From Streptomyces cucumeris (GTDB lineage Bacteria > Actinomycetota > Actinomycetes > Streptomycetales > Streptomycetaceae): a stretch of DNA of 64,000 nucleotides. The first letter of the stretch is position 1. The number at the start of each line of letters is the position of its first letter. The stretch is taken from positions 42,353 through 106,352 of the forward strand of contig NZ_JANCLX010000033.1 of assembly GCF_024295805.1 (NCBI RefSeq). Direction: 5' to 3'. The position numbers and the translations under genes were made by a program. Below, one piece after another: positions 54,693-62,989 of this stretch. Under the pieces are notes generated by a model. That model saw nothing but the letters and a program-made list of their open reading frames with translations, ran no database searches and was not told where the DNA came from.

Positions 54693-55634
54693 TCATCCGC
54701 GACGGCTCTCCGCCCGGTGCCCCAACAGGGTGGTGGCGATGGTCACTTGGGCGGGATCGAGGGCGGTCTCGCCGTCCTCGATGTCCCACAGGGCGTTCTG
54801 GAGCACCCGGCCGAGCGTCCAGCCGACCGCCCGCCGCCGGTCCACTCCGACGGCCTCGGTCAGCACGTCGAAGCGGCGGAGCACCGCACGCGGTACGTCA
54901 CCGGTGGCCACCACCTCCTCCCACCGGTTGTGCAGCGCGGGCAGCAGCTCGAACCCGGGGTCCCCGGCGATCGGTTCGGGGTCGATGACCAGCCAGGGCT
55001 CCCGTTCCCCGGCCAGCACGTTGTCGTAGTGCAGATCCCAGTGCAGCAGCCGGTCCCCCGGTTCACCGGTCAGCTCGGCGACGGCGGACGCGCAGGTGCG
55101 CACCAGCCGCCGTTCATCGGGGTCGCTCAGCGCCGCGATGGCCCGTGGCGCCTCGTCGAGCATGGCGGTGGCGATGCCGGACAGCCCGCGCACCCCCTCC
55201 GGGGCGGGGACGGCGACCAGACGGGCCAGCAGTCCGGCCAGAACGCACAGCGCCTCGTGGTCATCGGAGACCGAGGACAACGGACGGTCGGCGTCCAGCC
55301 GTTCCAGTAGCTGGGTGCCGCTCTCCTCGTCGTGGCCGAGCAGCCGCACCACGCCCCGGCCACGCCACGCGCGCAGTCCGGCGGGAACACCGGCGGTCTC
55401 CTCCCGGAGGCGCTGGAGCTTGAGGACGGCCGGGGTGCCGTCGTCCTGGCGGACGGGGAGGACCAGCGAGGCCATACCGTGCGCGGGCGGGCCGTCCGGC
55501 CGCAGCGCCCAGCGGTCCAGGAACTCATCGCCCAGCCGGGGCAGTCGGGCCAGCCAGGCCCGTTCCTCGGGGCCGTGGGCGCCGTAGGACGCGATGAACG
55601 CGTCGGGGACGTCGAAGCGGGTCGACGTGGTCAT
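54693..55634 (-). CDS. Aminoglycoside/hydroxyurea antibiotic-resistance-type kinase (APH(6)-like)
   Basis: A 313-residue kinase of the streptomycin 6-phosphotransferase/hydroxyurea kinase type. The catalytic loop LLHWDLHYDNVLAG has Asp200, and VIDPEPIAGDPGFELLP carries the metal-binding Asp218. The early ATP-binding part has VLKLQR. Length is normal. Many such genes in Streptomyces do not confer resistance, so the phosphorylated substrate is open. ATG 55634. It stands alone on the minus strand and is divergent from the isochorismatase-GNAT fusion. Confidence 0.83.
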   Translation of the reverse strand: MTTSTRFDVPDAFIASYGAHGPEERAWLARLPRLGDEFLDRWALRPDGPPAHGMASLVLPVRQDDGTPAVLKLQRLREETAGVPAGLRAWRGRGVVRLLGHDEESGTQLLERLDADRPLSSVSDDHEALCVLAGLLARLVAVPAPEGVRGLSGIATAMLDEAPRAIAALSDPDERRLVRTCASAVAELTGEPGDRLLHWDLHYDNVLAGEREPWLVIDPEPIAGDPGFELLPALHNRWEEVVATGDVPRAVLRRFDVLTEAVGVDRRRAVGWTLGRVLQNALWDIEDGETALDPAQVTIATTLLGHRAESRRG

Positions 55635-55862
55635 GGGGAAGCTCTCCTTCGTGGTGTCCGGAACCCGGGAGCGCGCACCGGCGGAGCCGGGTCGCCGGAA
55701 TCGGCGTGCGACGGACGAAGGAGTCGGCGGGGGTGCCCGCGGCGCGGGCAGGCGTCACAGCATGTCTTCCACCTTACCCACCCCCGCCCCCGCGCAACTC
55801 CCCTGCGCGGTCAGGCGAAAAGGGCAGGAGAATCCCACCGGGTGCGCACCATAATCAGCGCC

Positions 55863-56963
55863 ATGAGTGACCAGCCATCCCCCGTACATGCCCTGCTCGT
55901 CATCGATATGCAGACCGCCTTCGTCTCCGGTCCCGAGGCCGTACCGGCCGCCGCGGGACTGCTCGAACGCGTCTCGGACCTGCTGCACCGGGCGCGGGCC
56001 GCCGGGGCGCTGGTGGTCCATCTGCAGAACGACGGGCCGCGAGGCGAGCCGGACGAGCCGGGGACACCGGGCTGGGAGCTGTTCCTGCCGGTGGTGGAGG
56101 GGCCGCGGGAGGTCGTGGTCCGCAAGGCGGAGGACGACGGTTTCCACGGGACGCCGCTGGCGGAGTTGCTGACCGGGGCGGGGGTGCGGGAGCTCGCGGT
56201 GTGCGGGGTGATGTCCGAGATGTGTGTGAGCGCCACGGCGCGCACCGCGCTGGAGCGGGACCACCGGGTGGTCCTGCCGCACGACGCCCACGCCACGTAC
56301 GACGTTCCCGGGGTGGCGGGTGTCTGTGCGGCGGTCCCGGCCGCGCTGGCGTCACGGGCGGCCGAATGGGCGCTGGGGGACGAGATCGAGCTCGTGCCGC
56401 GGGCCGCCGATGTCACCTTCGGCACCTCCCCGGGGACGGCCGTGGCAACGGTGATCGAGGGGCGCGCCGTCCGGCTGCGCCGCGCGGTGCCCGGGGACGC
56501 GGAGCGGTTCCGGGAGATCCTCGGCCATCCGGCCGTGGCCCGCTGGTGGGGGGACGCGCACGAGGAGGCGGCGGAGGCGTGTGATCCGCCGGAGGGTGTC
56601 CGCGGCTACGCCATCGAATCCGGGGGCACGGTGGTGGGGCTGATCCAGTCCTGCGAGGAGAACACCCCCGAGTACCGCAGCGCGGGGCTGGACATCGCGG
56701 TCCACGCGGACTGGCACGGGCGGGGCATCGGGGGCGAGGCCCTCCACACGCTCGCCCGCCATCTGATCGAGGTGGCCGGACACCACCGGCTGACCATCGA
56801 TCCGGCGGTGGACAACGAGCGGGCGATCCGGCTCTACCGCCGGCTCGGCTTCCGGCCGGTGGGTGTCATGCGGCAGTACGAGCGGCGCCCGGACGGCACC
56901 CTGCGCGACGGACTGCTGATGGATCTGCTCGCCGCCGACCTGGTGGCACCGGACCACCCCTGA
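55863..56963 (+). CDS. Isochorismatase-like hydrolase fused to an AAC(6')-like GNAT
   Basis: A 366-residue two-domain protein. Residues 1-185 are an isochorismatase-type cysteine hydrolase with a complete triad: Asp15 in VIDMQ, Lys88 in VRKAEDDG and Cys121 in SEMCVS. From about 205 a GNAT domain begins (VRLRRAVPGDAERF); WWGDAHEEA, HADWHGRGIGGEAL with the acetyl-CoA loop, and DNERAIRLYRRLGF resemble AAC(6')-I aminoglycoside acetyltransferases. Both domains are in one uninterrupted frame from ATG 55863. Such fusion is uncommon. It could be a bifunctional detoxifying enzyme; resistance is unproven. Confidence 0.82.
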   Translation: MSDQPSPVHALLVIDMQTAFVSGPEAVPAAAGLLERVSDLLHRARAAGALVVHLQNDGPRGEPDEPGTPGWELFLPVVEGPREVVVRKAEDDGFHGTPLAELLTGAGVRELAVCGVMSEMCVSATARTALERDHRVVLPHDAHATYDVPGVAGVCAAVPAALASRAAEWALGDEIELVPRAADVTFGTSPGTAVATVIEGRAVRLRRAVPGDAERFREILGHPAVARWWGDAHEEAAEACDPPEGVRGYAIESGGTVVGLIQSCEENTPEYRSAGLDIAVHADWHGRGIGGEALHTLARHLIEVAGHHRLTIDPAVDNERAIRLYRRLGFRPVGVMRQYERRPDGTLRDGLLMDLLAADLVAPDHP

Positions 56964-57011
56964 CCACGGGCGGGGCCGGACGGGCCGGCCGCGGATCCGG
57001 CCGGACCGCGG

Positions 57012-59756
57012 TCAGCCCGGGACGTCGTCCCACTGGTCGAGCAGATCCTCCTCGTCCAGCGGCGGGGCGGCCACACCGGTCAGGGGCAGCTCAGCCCAGA
57101 TGATCTTCCCGTTGGGGGTGTAGCGGGTGCCCCAGCGCTGGGCGAACTGGGCCACCAGGAACAGCCCGCGTCCGCCCTCGTCGGTCGTGGCCGCACGGCG
57201 CAGATGCGGTGAGGTGCTGCTGCTGTCGGACACCTCCACGATCAGGCTGCGGCCGCGCAGCAGCCTGACCCGGATGGGGTCGGAGCCGTAGCGGATGGCG
57301 TTGGTGACCAGTTCGCTGAGGATGAGCTCGGTGGTGAAGCCGACCTCCTCCAGTCCCCATCCGGCCAGCCGGCGGTCGGCCTCGGTGCGGATCCGGGGGA
57401 CGGCGGCGGGGTCGGAGGGGATGTCCCACTCGGCCACCGCATGCGGATCCAGCAGCCGGGTGCGGGCGATCAGCAGGGCGATGTCATCGCTGGGGTGCGG
57501 GGAGGCCATGGTCTCGAAGACCGCCTGGCAGGTCCGCTCGGGACTGCGCTCGGGGTACCCGGCCAGGGTGGCCTTGAGCATGTCGAGCCCGGCGTCGACA
57601 TCGCGGCCGCGGTCCTCGATGAGGCCGTCGGTGTAGAGCACCAGCCGGGTGGCCTCGGACAGCCGCAGCTCGGCGGTCTCGACGGGCTCACCACCCAGGC
57701 CGAGCGGCGGGGCGAGCGGGACCTCGGGGAAGGTCACCGTGCCGTCGGGGTGGGCCACGGCCGGGCCGGGGTGGCCCGCCCGCGCCATCGTGCAGTGTCC
57801 GGTGACCGGGTCGTAGATGGCGTACAGACAGGTGGCGCCGGTGATGGCCGGGGCGTCGTTGTCCTCGGCGGCCTGGTCCTGGTCGAAACGGGTCACCAGT
57901 TCGTCGAGGTGGCCGAGCAGCTCGTCGGGCGGCAGGTCGAGCGCGGAGAAGTTGTGCACGGCGGTGCGCAGCCGCCCCATGGTGGCGGCGGCGTGCAGAC
58001 CGTGGCCGACCACGTCGCCGACGACGAGGGCGACCCGGGCTCCGGGCAGCGGGATGACGTCGAACCAGTCACCGCCGACCCCGGCCTGGGCGGGCAGATA
58101 GCGGTGGGCCACCTCCAGGGCGTCCTGCTCGGGCAGACCCTGGGGCAGCATGCTGCGCTGGAGGGTGACGGCCATGGCGTGCTCACGCGTGTAGCGGCGG
58201 GCATTGTCGATGGCCACGGCGGCGCGGGCGACAAGCTCTTCGGTGAGCGCCACGTCCTCCTCGTCGAAGGGCTCGGCCTTCTCGGAGCGCCAGAAGGTGG
58301 CCAGCCCCAGGGTGACGTCCCGGGCCCGCAGCGGAACGGTGATCATCGAGTGGATGCCGTAGTCGACGATCCGCGCGGCCTGCTCGGGGTCCTGCACCTG
58401 CCAGCCGCCGAAGGCGCGCAGATCCGCCTCCAGCACCGGTCGTCCGGCGCCGAAGCCGAACGCCTGGGGCGCACCGCTGACGTAGGTGATCAGCTTGCCG
58501 ATGCGCCACAGCGGGTGATCGGGCCGGACGCCGCTGGTGGCGGTGCGGCGCATGACACTGCCCGCGGGTTCATTGCCGCGCATCACGGGTTCCACCAGAT
58601 CGACGGTGGCGTAGTCGGCGAACCACGGGACCGCGAACTCGGTGAGCTCCTCGGCGGTCCGGACGATGTCCAGGGTGCTGCCGATCTTCGCACCGGAGTC
58701 GTAGAGCAGCCGCAGCCGCTTCTCGGCCACCTCGGCCTTGCCGGACAGATCGCGCAGCTCGGTGGTGTCGCGCACGGTGGTGACGGTGCCGGACTGGCCG
58801 CCCTCCCAGCCGGTGGGCCGCTGGTTGACCGCCAGCAGCCGGTCCCCGGCCAGATGCACCTCGTCGGTGGCCAGCCGCCCGGAGCTGAGCAGCTCCTCGG
58901 TGCGCGGATCCAGGCCCAGCCCGGAGACATGGCGGCCCTCGGCATCCGGGGGGAGGTCCAGCAGCCGCCGGGCCTCGTCGTTGGCCAGCACCAGACGGCC
59001 CTGGTCGTCGACGATCAGCACGCCTTCGCGCACGGAGTGGAGCACCGCGTCATGGTGCTCGTACATCCGCATCATCTGGGCCGGGCCCAGTCCGCGGGTC
59101 TGGCGCCGCAGCCGCCCGCCGACCAGTGCGGTGCCTCCGGTGGCGAGGGCGAGGGCACCGGCGGCGGTGCCGAACACCAGGGGAAGCTGGTGCTTGACCC
59201 GGCCGCTGACGTCCTTGGCGGTCATCCCCGCGCAGACCACGCCCACGACCTTCCCGTCGGCCGCGCGGATGGGGACGGTGGCCTGCACCTCACGGCCGAG
59301 GGGGCCGTCCACGGTCTCGGTGACCACCTTGCCCCGGACGGCGGGCTGCCAGTCGGCGACGACCTCCTTGCCGATGTACTGCGGCAGGGGGTGGGTGTAG
59401 CGGATGCCGTGCGTGTTCGCCGCCACGACGAAGTCCAGGCCGGCCCGTTCGCGGGCCATCTCGGCCCGGGGCTGGAGCACCGCGCTGGGGTTGCTGGAGG
59501 TCATGGCCGTCGCGGTGCCGGGTGAGGTGGCGAAGGTCTGGGCGACGGCGGTGGAGCGGTTGATGGCTTCCTGTTCGCTGTCGTTGCGCGCCTGGAGGAC
59601 CAGGGCCACCGTCGCGACGACGATGAGCACGACGACGAGGACCACCTGTACGGCGAAGACCTGCCCGGCGATGCTGCGCATGCCCAGCAGTGAGCGGAGG
59701 CGCCGCCGGGAGGGGACGTGCCCGGACCGCCTCGATCGACCGAAAAATCCGATCAC
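57012..59756 (-). CDS. Multidomain SpoIIE-type phosphatase with sensor, PAS, GAF and RsbW-like kinase domains
   Basis: A 914-residue membrane signalling protein. Helix 1 (about 33-53), an extracytoplasmic CitA/DcuS-like sensor (about 54-185, with NTHGIRYTHPLP), helix 2 (about 192-212), a PAS domain (about 235-345), a GAF domain (about 360-520), a PP2C/SpoIIE phosphatase (about 545-760, GGDWFDVIPL and GDVVGHGLHAA as metal motifs), then an RsbW-type ATPase domain (about 790-890, SELVTNAIRYG). It should control an anti-sigma/anti-anti-sigma partner switch in response to an extracellular signal. Start GTG 59756. No sigma or antagonist gene is adjacent. Confidence 0.9.
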   Translation of the reverse strand: MIGFFGRSRRSGHVPSRRRLRSLLGMRSIAGQVFAVQVVLVVVLIVVATVALVLQARNDSEQEAINRSTAVAQTFATSPGTATAMTSSNPSAVLQPRAEMARERAGLDFVVAANTHGIRYTHPLPQYIGKEVVADWQPAVRGKVVTETVDGPLGREVQATVPIRAADGKVVGVVCAGMTAKDVSGRVKHQLPLVFGTAAGALALATGGTALVGGRLRRQTRGLGPAQMMRMYEHHDAVLHSVREGVLIVDDQGRLVLANDEARRLLDLPPDAEGRHVSGLGLDPRTEELLSSGRLATDEVHLAGDRLLAVNQRPTGWEGGQSGTVTTVRDTTELRDLSGKAEVAEKRLRLLYDSGAKIGSTLDIVRTAEELTEFAVPWFADYATVDLVEPVMRGNEPAGSVMRRTATSGVRPDHPLWRIGKLITYVSGAPQAFGFGAGRPVLEADLRAFGGWQVQDPEQAARIVDYGIHSMITVPLRARDVTLGLATFWRSEKAEPFDEEDVALTEELVARAAVAIDNARRYTREHAMAVTLQRSMLPQGLPEQDALEVAHRYLPAQAGVGGDWFDVIPLPGARVALVVGDVVGHGLHAAATMGRLRTAVHNFSALDLPPDELLGHLDELVTRFDQDQAAEDNDAPAITGATCLYAIYDPVTGHCTMARAGHPGPAVAHPDGTVTFPEVPLAPPLGLGGEPVETAELRLSEATRLVLYTDGLIEDRGRDVDAGLDMLKATLAGYPERSPERTCQAVFETMASPHPSDDIALLIARTRLLDPHAVAEWDIPSDPAAVPRIRTEADRRLAGWGLEEVGFTTELILSELVTNAIRYGSDPIRVRLLRGRSLIVEVSDSSSTSPHLRRAATTDEGGRGLFLVAQFAQRWGTRYTPNGKIIWAELPLTGVAAPPLDEEDLLDQWDDVPG

Positions 59757-59938
59757 CCCCTATTCCTAACACTTCCGCCAGCGGGAGGTGAGGGGTTCGG
59801 GGAGTCGGATCGCGGGGGTCCGCTCAGCGAGACGATCCTTTCACACGGCGCGTTCGCCCCCGTGCGGTGGGTGTGCGCCCACCGGGCCGCAGGTGGCGGC
59901 CCGGTGGCGCGGGGTGCTTCCGGGGTGACGCGCAGCGA
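59757..59938. other. Gap between SpoIIE-type phosphatase and lysine operon
   Basis: These 182 bp hold the phosphatase promoter and the end of the lysine operon. No clear terminator or operator was recognised. Confidence 0.3.
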
Positions 59939-61468
59939 TCAGAGGAAGCTGACGTTCTGGGCGAGGGCCAGCCGGCTGGAGTAGTTGATGGTGTTGGTCG
60001 CCGGACGCATATAGGCGCGCCAGGCGTCGGAGCCGGACTCCCGTCCGCCACCGGTCTCCTTCTCCCCGCCGAAGGCCCCGCCGATCTCGGCTCCGGAGGT
60101 GCCGATGTTGACGTTGGCGATCCCGCAGTCGGAGCCCTCAGCGGACAGGAAGTACTCGGCCTCCTGCTGGTCGCGGGTGAAGATGCTGGACGACAGGCCC
60201 TGGGGGACGTCGTTGTGGAGCGCCACGGCCTCTTCGAGGGTGTCGTAGGTCAGGACGTAGAGGACGGGTGCGAAGGTCTCCTCGCGGACGACGGGCGTCT
60301 GCGCGTCGACGCGGACGATCGCCGGTTCGACGTAACCGGCGCGCGGTGCACGGTCGGCCAGCCGCCGTTCGCCGCCGACCAGCAGGGTGCCGCCCTCGGC
60401 CTGTGCGCGGTCCAGGGCGTCGCGCATGGTGTCGAGCGATCCGGTGGAGATCAGCGGGCCGACGAGGGTGCCCTCGTCGAACGGGTCGCCGATGGGCAGC
60501 TTGCGGTAGGCGGCGGTCAGCCGGTCGACCAGGGTGTCGGCGATGTCGCGGTGGACGATCAGCCGCCGCAGGGTGGTGCAGCGCTGTCCGGCGGTGCCCG
60601 CGGCGGCGAAGACGATGCCCTGGACGGCGAGGTCGAGGTCGGCCGACGGCGCGACGACGGCCGCGTTGTTGCCGCCCAGCTCCAGCAGGGTGCGGCCGAA
60701 CCGGGCGGCCACCCGGGGGCCGACCTCGCGGCCCATCCGGGTCGAGCCGGTGGCGCTGACGAGGGCCACCCGCGGGTCGTCGACCAGCCGCTCACCGATC
60801 GCGCGGTCGCCGAGCAGCAGCCGGTGCACATCGCGCGGGGCCCCGGTGTCCTCGGCGGCCCGCGCCAGCAGCCGGTCACAGGCCAGCGAGATCAGCGGGG
60901 TGAGCTCGGAGGGCTTCCAGATCACGGTGTCACCGCAGGCCAGGGCGACGGCGGTGTTCCACGACCAGACGGCGGCGGGGAAGTTGAACGCGGAGATCAC
61001 CCCGACCACGCCGAGCGGGTGCCAGGTCTCGGCGAGCCGGTGTCCGGGGCGTTCGGAGGCGATGGTGCGGCCGTAGAGCTGGCGGGACAGCCCGACCGCG
61101 AAGTCGCAGATGTCGATCATCTCCTGGACCTCGCCCAGCGCCTCGGAGCGGATCTTGCCCGCCTCGATGGTGATGAGGTCGGCCAGATCGCTCTTGTGGT
61201 CGCGCAGCAGCTCACCGAGGCGGCGGACGAGTTCACCGCGGCGCGGGGCGGGGGTGGCGCGCCAGGTGAGGAAGGCGGTGCGGGCGGCTTCGAGCGCCTC
61301 CTCGGTCTCGGCCTCGGTGGCGGCGGCGAGCCCGAAGAGGTCCTCACCGGTGATGGGGGTGCGGGCGTGGAGGTCACTGCCCTCGGTGGGGGTGACGCCG
61401 ACCCGGCGCAGGCTCGTCAGGGCACGCTCGCGCAGGGCCTCGGTGGTGGGAAGGGCGGGGGTGGTCAT
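59939..61468 (-). CDS. amaB: Aldehyde dehydrogenase, ALDH7/AmaB-like
   Basis: A 509-residue ALDH7-family enzyme, expected to oxidise 2-aminoadipate 6-semialdehyde (piperideine-6-carboxylate) to 2-aminoadipate. The catalytic cysteine is Cys297 in GTAGQRCTT, and LLELGGNNAAVV holds the general base. NVNIGTSGAEIGGAFGGEKETGGGRESGSD near the C-terminus is highly characteristic of ALDH7 (quoted in parts: NVNIGTSGAEIGGAFGG then EKETGGGRESGSD). ATG 61468 is preceded by a GGGAG site. The neighbouring HglS-like gene strongly supports a role in lysine degradation. Confidence 0.88.
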   Translation of the reverse strand: MTTPALPTTEALRERALTSLRRVGVTPTEGSDLHARTPITGEDLFGLAAATEAETEEALEAARTAFLTWRATPAPRRGELVRRLGELLRDHKSDLADLITIEAGKIRSEALGEVQEMIDICDFAVGLSRQLYGRTIASERPGHRLAETWHPLGVVGVISAFNFPAAVWSWNTAVALACGDTVIWKPSELTPLISLACDRLLARAAEDTGAPRDVHRLLLGDRAIGERLVDDPRVALVSATGSTRMGREVGPRVAARFGRTLLELGGNNAAVVAPSADLDLAVQGIVFAAAGTAGQRCTTLRRLIVHRDIADTLVDRLTAAYRKLPIGDPFDEGTLVGPLISTGSLDTMRDALDRAQAEGGTLLVGGERRLADRAPRAGYVEPAIVRVDAQTPVVREETFAPVLYVLTYDTLEEAVALHNDVPQGLSSSIFTRDQQEAEYFLSAEGSDCGIANVNIGTSGAEIGGAFGGEKETGGGRESGSDAWRAYMRPATNTINYSSRLALAQNVSFL

Positions 61469-61546
61469 GGTGCTCCCTGGTGGTGTCGGGGTGGTCGGGT
61501 GGTCGATCGCTCGGGGTACGAAGGGGCGCGGGACGGCCGGGCCCGG

Positions 61547-62932
61547 TCAGCGGGGCGCGGTGAGCAGGTCCAGCTCCCGGGCGACCCGGTCGAGGGACTG
61601 GTTCTGCTGCCGCTCGTAGAGGGCGTAGGGGTCCAGGACCTCGCGTCCGATGGCGCCGGAGAGCCAGGCGCTGTCGTAGGCGGCGCCCTCGTGCTCGGTG
61701 TTCCTGGTGCCCTCACCGCTGAGGTTGGACTGGAAGATCCCGGCCGCGGAGCGGGGCAGGAAGTCCTCGTAGACGATGGGCTCGGCGCGCACCCAGCCCT
61801 GGTCCAGGAGTTCGCCGAGGGTGGTGGGCGCGGGGCCGGACGGGCGGTCCGCGGCGGCGTGGTAGGTGAAGTAGCCCAGACCGCGCCGGGCCAGTTCGGC
61901 CTCGCTGCCGGGGAAGTCCTCGGTCCACAGGGCGCGGGCCAGCTCACCGCGGTCGGCGGCGGGGTGCTGGGCGGCCTGTTCGTCCGTCCGGGCCAGCAGG
62001 GCGTCGTAGCGGGCGCGGCCCTCCCGGGTCAGGGCGATGCCGCGCGCTTCGACCTCGCCGAACCGGACCCGCAGGGCGCCGCTGGTGACACTGCCGTCGG
62101 GGGCGCGCAGCGCGCGGGGTTCGGCCAGGGCGCGGAAGGAGGTCTGGCGCAGCAGGACGTCGGGGCCGCTCCAGCGCGGGGGGCCCTGGATGGTGTCGAT
62201 CATCTCGATCCCGCGCTCGGTCATCCGCCGGTACAGCTCGTCGATGTCCAGCACCCGGGGGGTGAGGTGGTTGATGTGGGTGCTGCGGACACCGCCGATG
62301 TCGGCGGCGACGGCGGAGACCTTCTCCAGCGTCTCGTACCAGCCGCGGTCGATGGGTTCGTGGGACAGCTCGAAGGACCGGACCGCGAGCCGGAGGAAGC
62401 GTTCGGCGTCCTCGTCGGGGAGTCCGCGGTCGGCCGCCGCGCGGTCGGCGAGGGTGAGCAGCTCCGGCGGGAAGAGCGTGCGGGAGGCGAGGAAGGTCTC
62501 CAGCCGGGCCCGCAGTGCGGCGTCGAAGAACCGGGGGTCGGCGGGGGTGAGCATGGAGGTGAAGACGCGGAAGGGGTTGCGCGCCAGTTCCTCGCCGTCG
62601 ACGGGGCGGAAGGCGGTGGAGACGACGGGGACGGCGCTGGCGGCGGCTTCGCGCAGATCGTAGAAGCCGACGGGGTGCATCCCGAGCGCACCGAAGACCC
62701 GGGCGACCTGTTCCAGTTCCGCCGGGGTGCCGACCCGGATGGCGCCGTGCCGTTCGGCGGTGACGCGGCTGATGGAGCCGAGGCGTTCGGCACCCGCGCC
62801 CTCGGCGCGCAGCACGTCCTCGTTCACCTCGTGGGAGACGTCCACGAGGGTGGTGTAGGCGGGGACTTCCTGGCCGTACATGTCCGAGAGCCGCCTCGCG
62901 AACGCGGCTCGAAGCTGCCACTGGCTGATCAT
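61547..62932 (-). CDS. hglS: 2-oxoadipate dioxygenase/decarboxylase, HglS-like
   Basis: A 461-residue enzyme of the DUF1338/YdcJ family, shown in Pseudomonas putida to convert 2-oxoadipate to D-2-hydroxyglutarate with Fe(II). RHGAIR gives His62 and Arg66, the same four-residue spacing as the metal ligand and substrate arginine in HglS. STHINHLTPR gives His219/His222, and RFGEVEARG gives Glu293/Glu295 as further ligand candidates. Start ATG 62932. It lies 78 bp upstream of AmaB on the same strand, forming two steps of the same pathway. Confidence 0.88.
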   Translation of the reverse strand: MISQWQLRAAFARRLSDMYGQEVPAYTTLVDVSHEVNEDVLRAEGAGAERLGSISRVTAERHGAIRVGTPAELEQVARVFGALGMHPVGFYDLREAAASAVPVVSTAFRPVDGEELARNPFRVFTSMLTPADPRFFDAALRARLETFLASRTLFPPELLTLADRAAADRGLPDEDAERFLRLAVRSFELSHEPIDRGWYETLEKVSAVAADIGGVRSTHINHLTPRVLDIDELYRRMTERGIEMIDTIQGPPRWSGPDVLLRQTSFRALAEPRALRAPDGSVTSGALRVRFGEVEARGIALTREGRARYDALLARTDEQAAQHPAADRGELARALWTEDFPGSEAELARRGLGYFTYHAAADRPSGPAPTTLGELLDQGWVRAEPIVYEDFLPRSAAGIFQSNLSGEGTRNTEHEGAAYDSAWLSGAIGREVLDPYALYERQQNQSLDRVARELDLLTAPR

Positions 62933-62989
62933 GTGCGGGGCTGCCTTTCGGTCGGGGTCGGGTGCGGATGCGTCACCGTGGTGCGGGGT

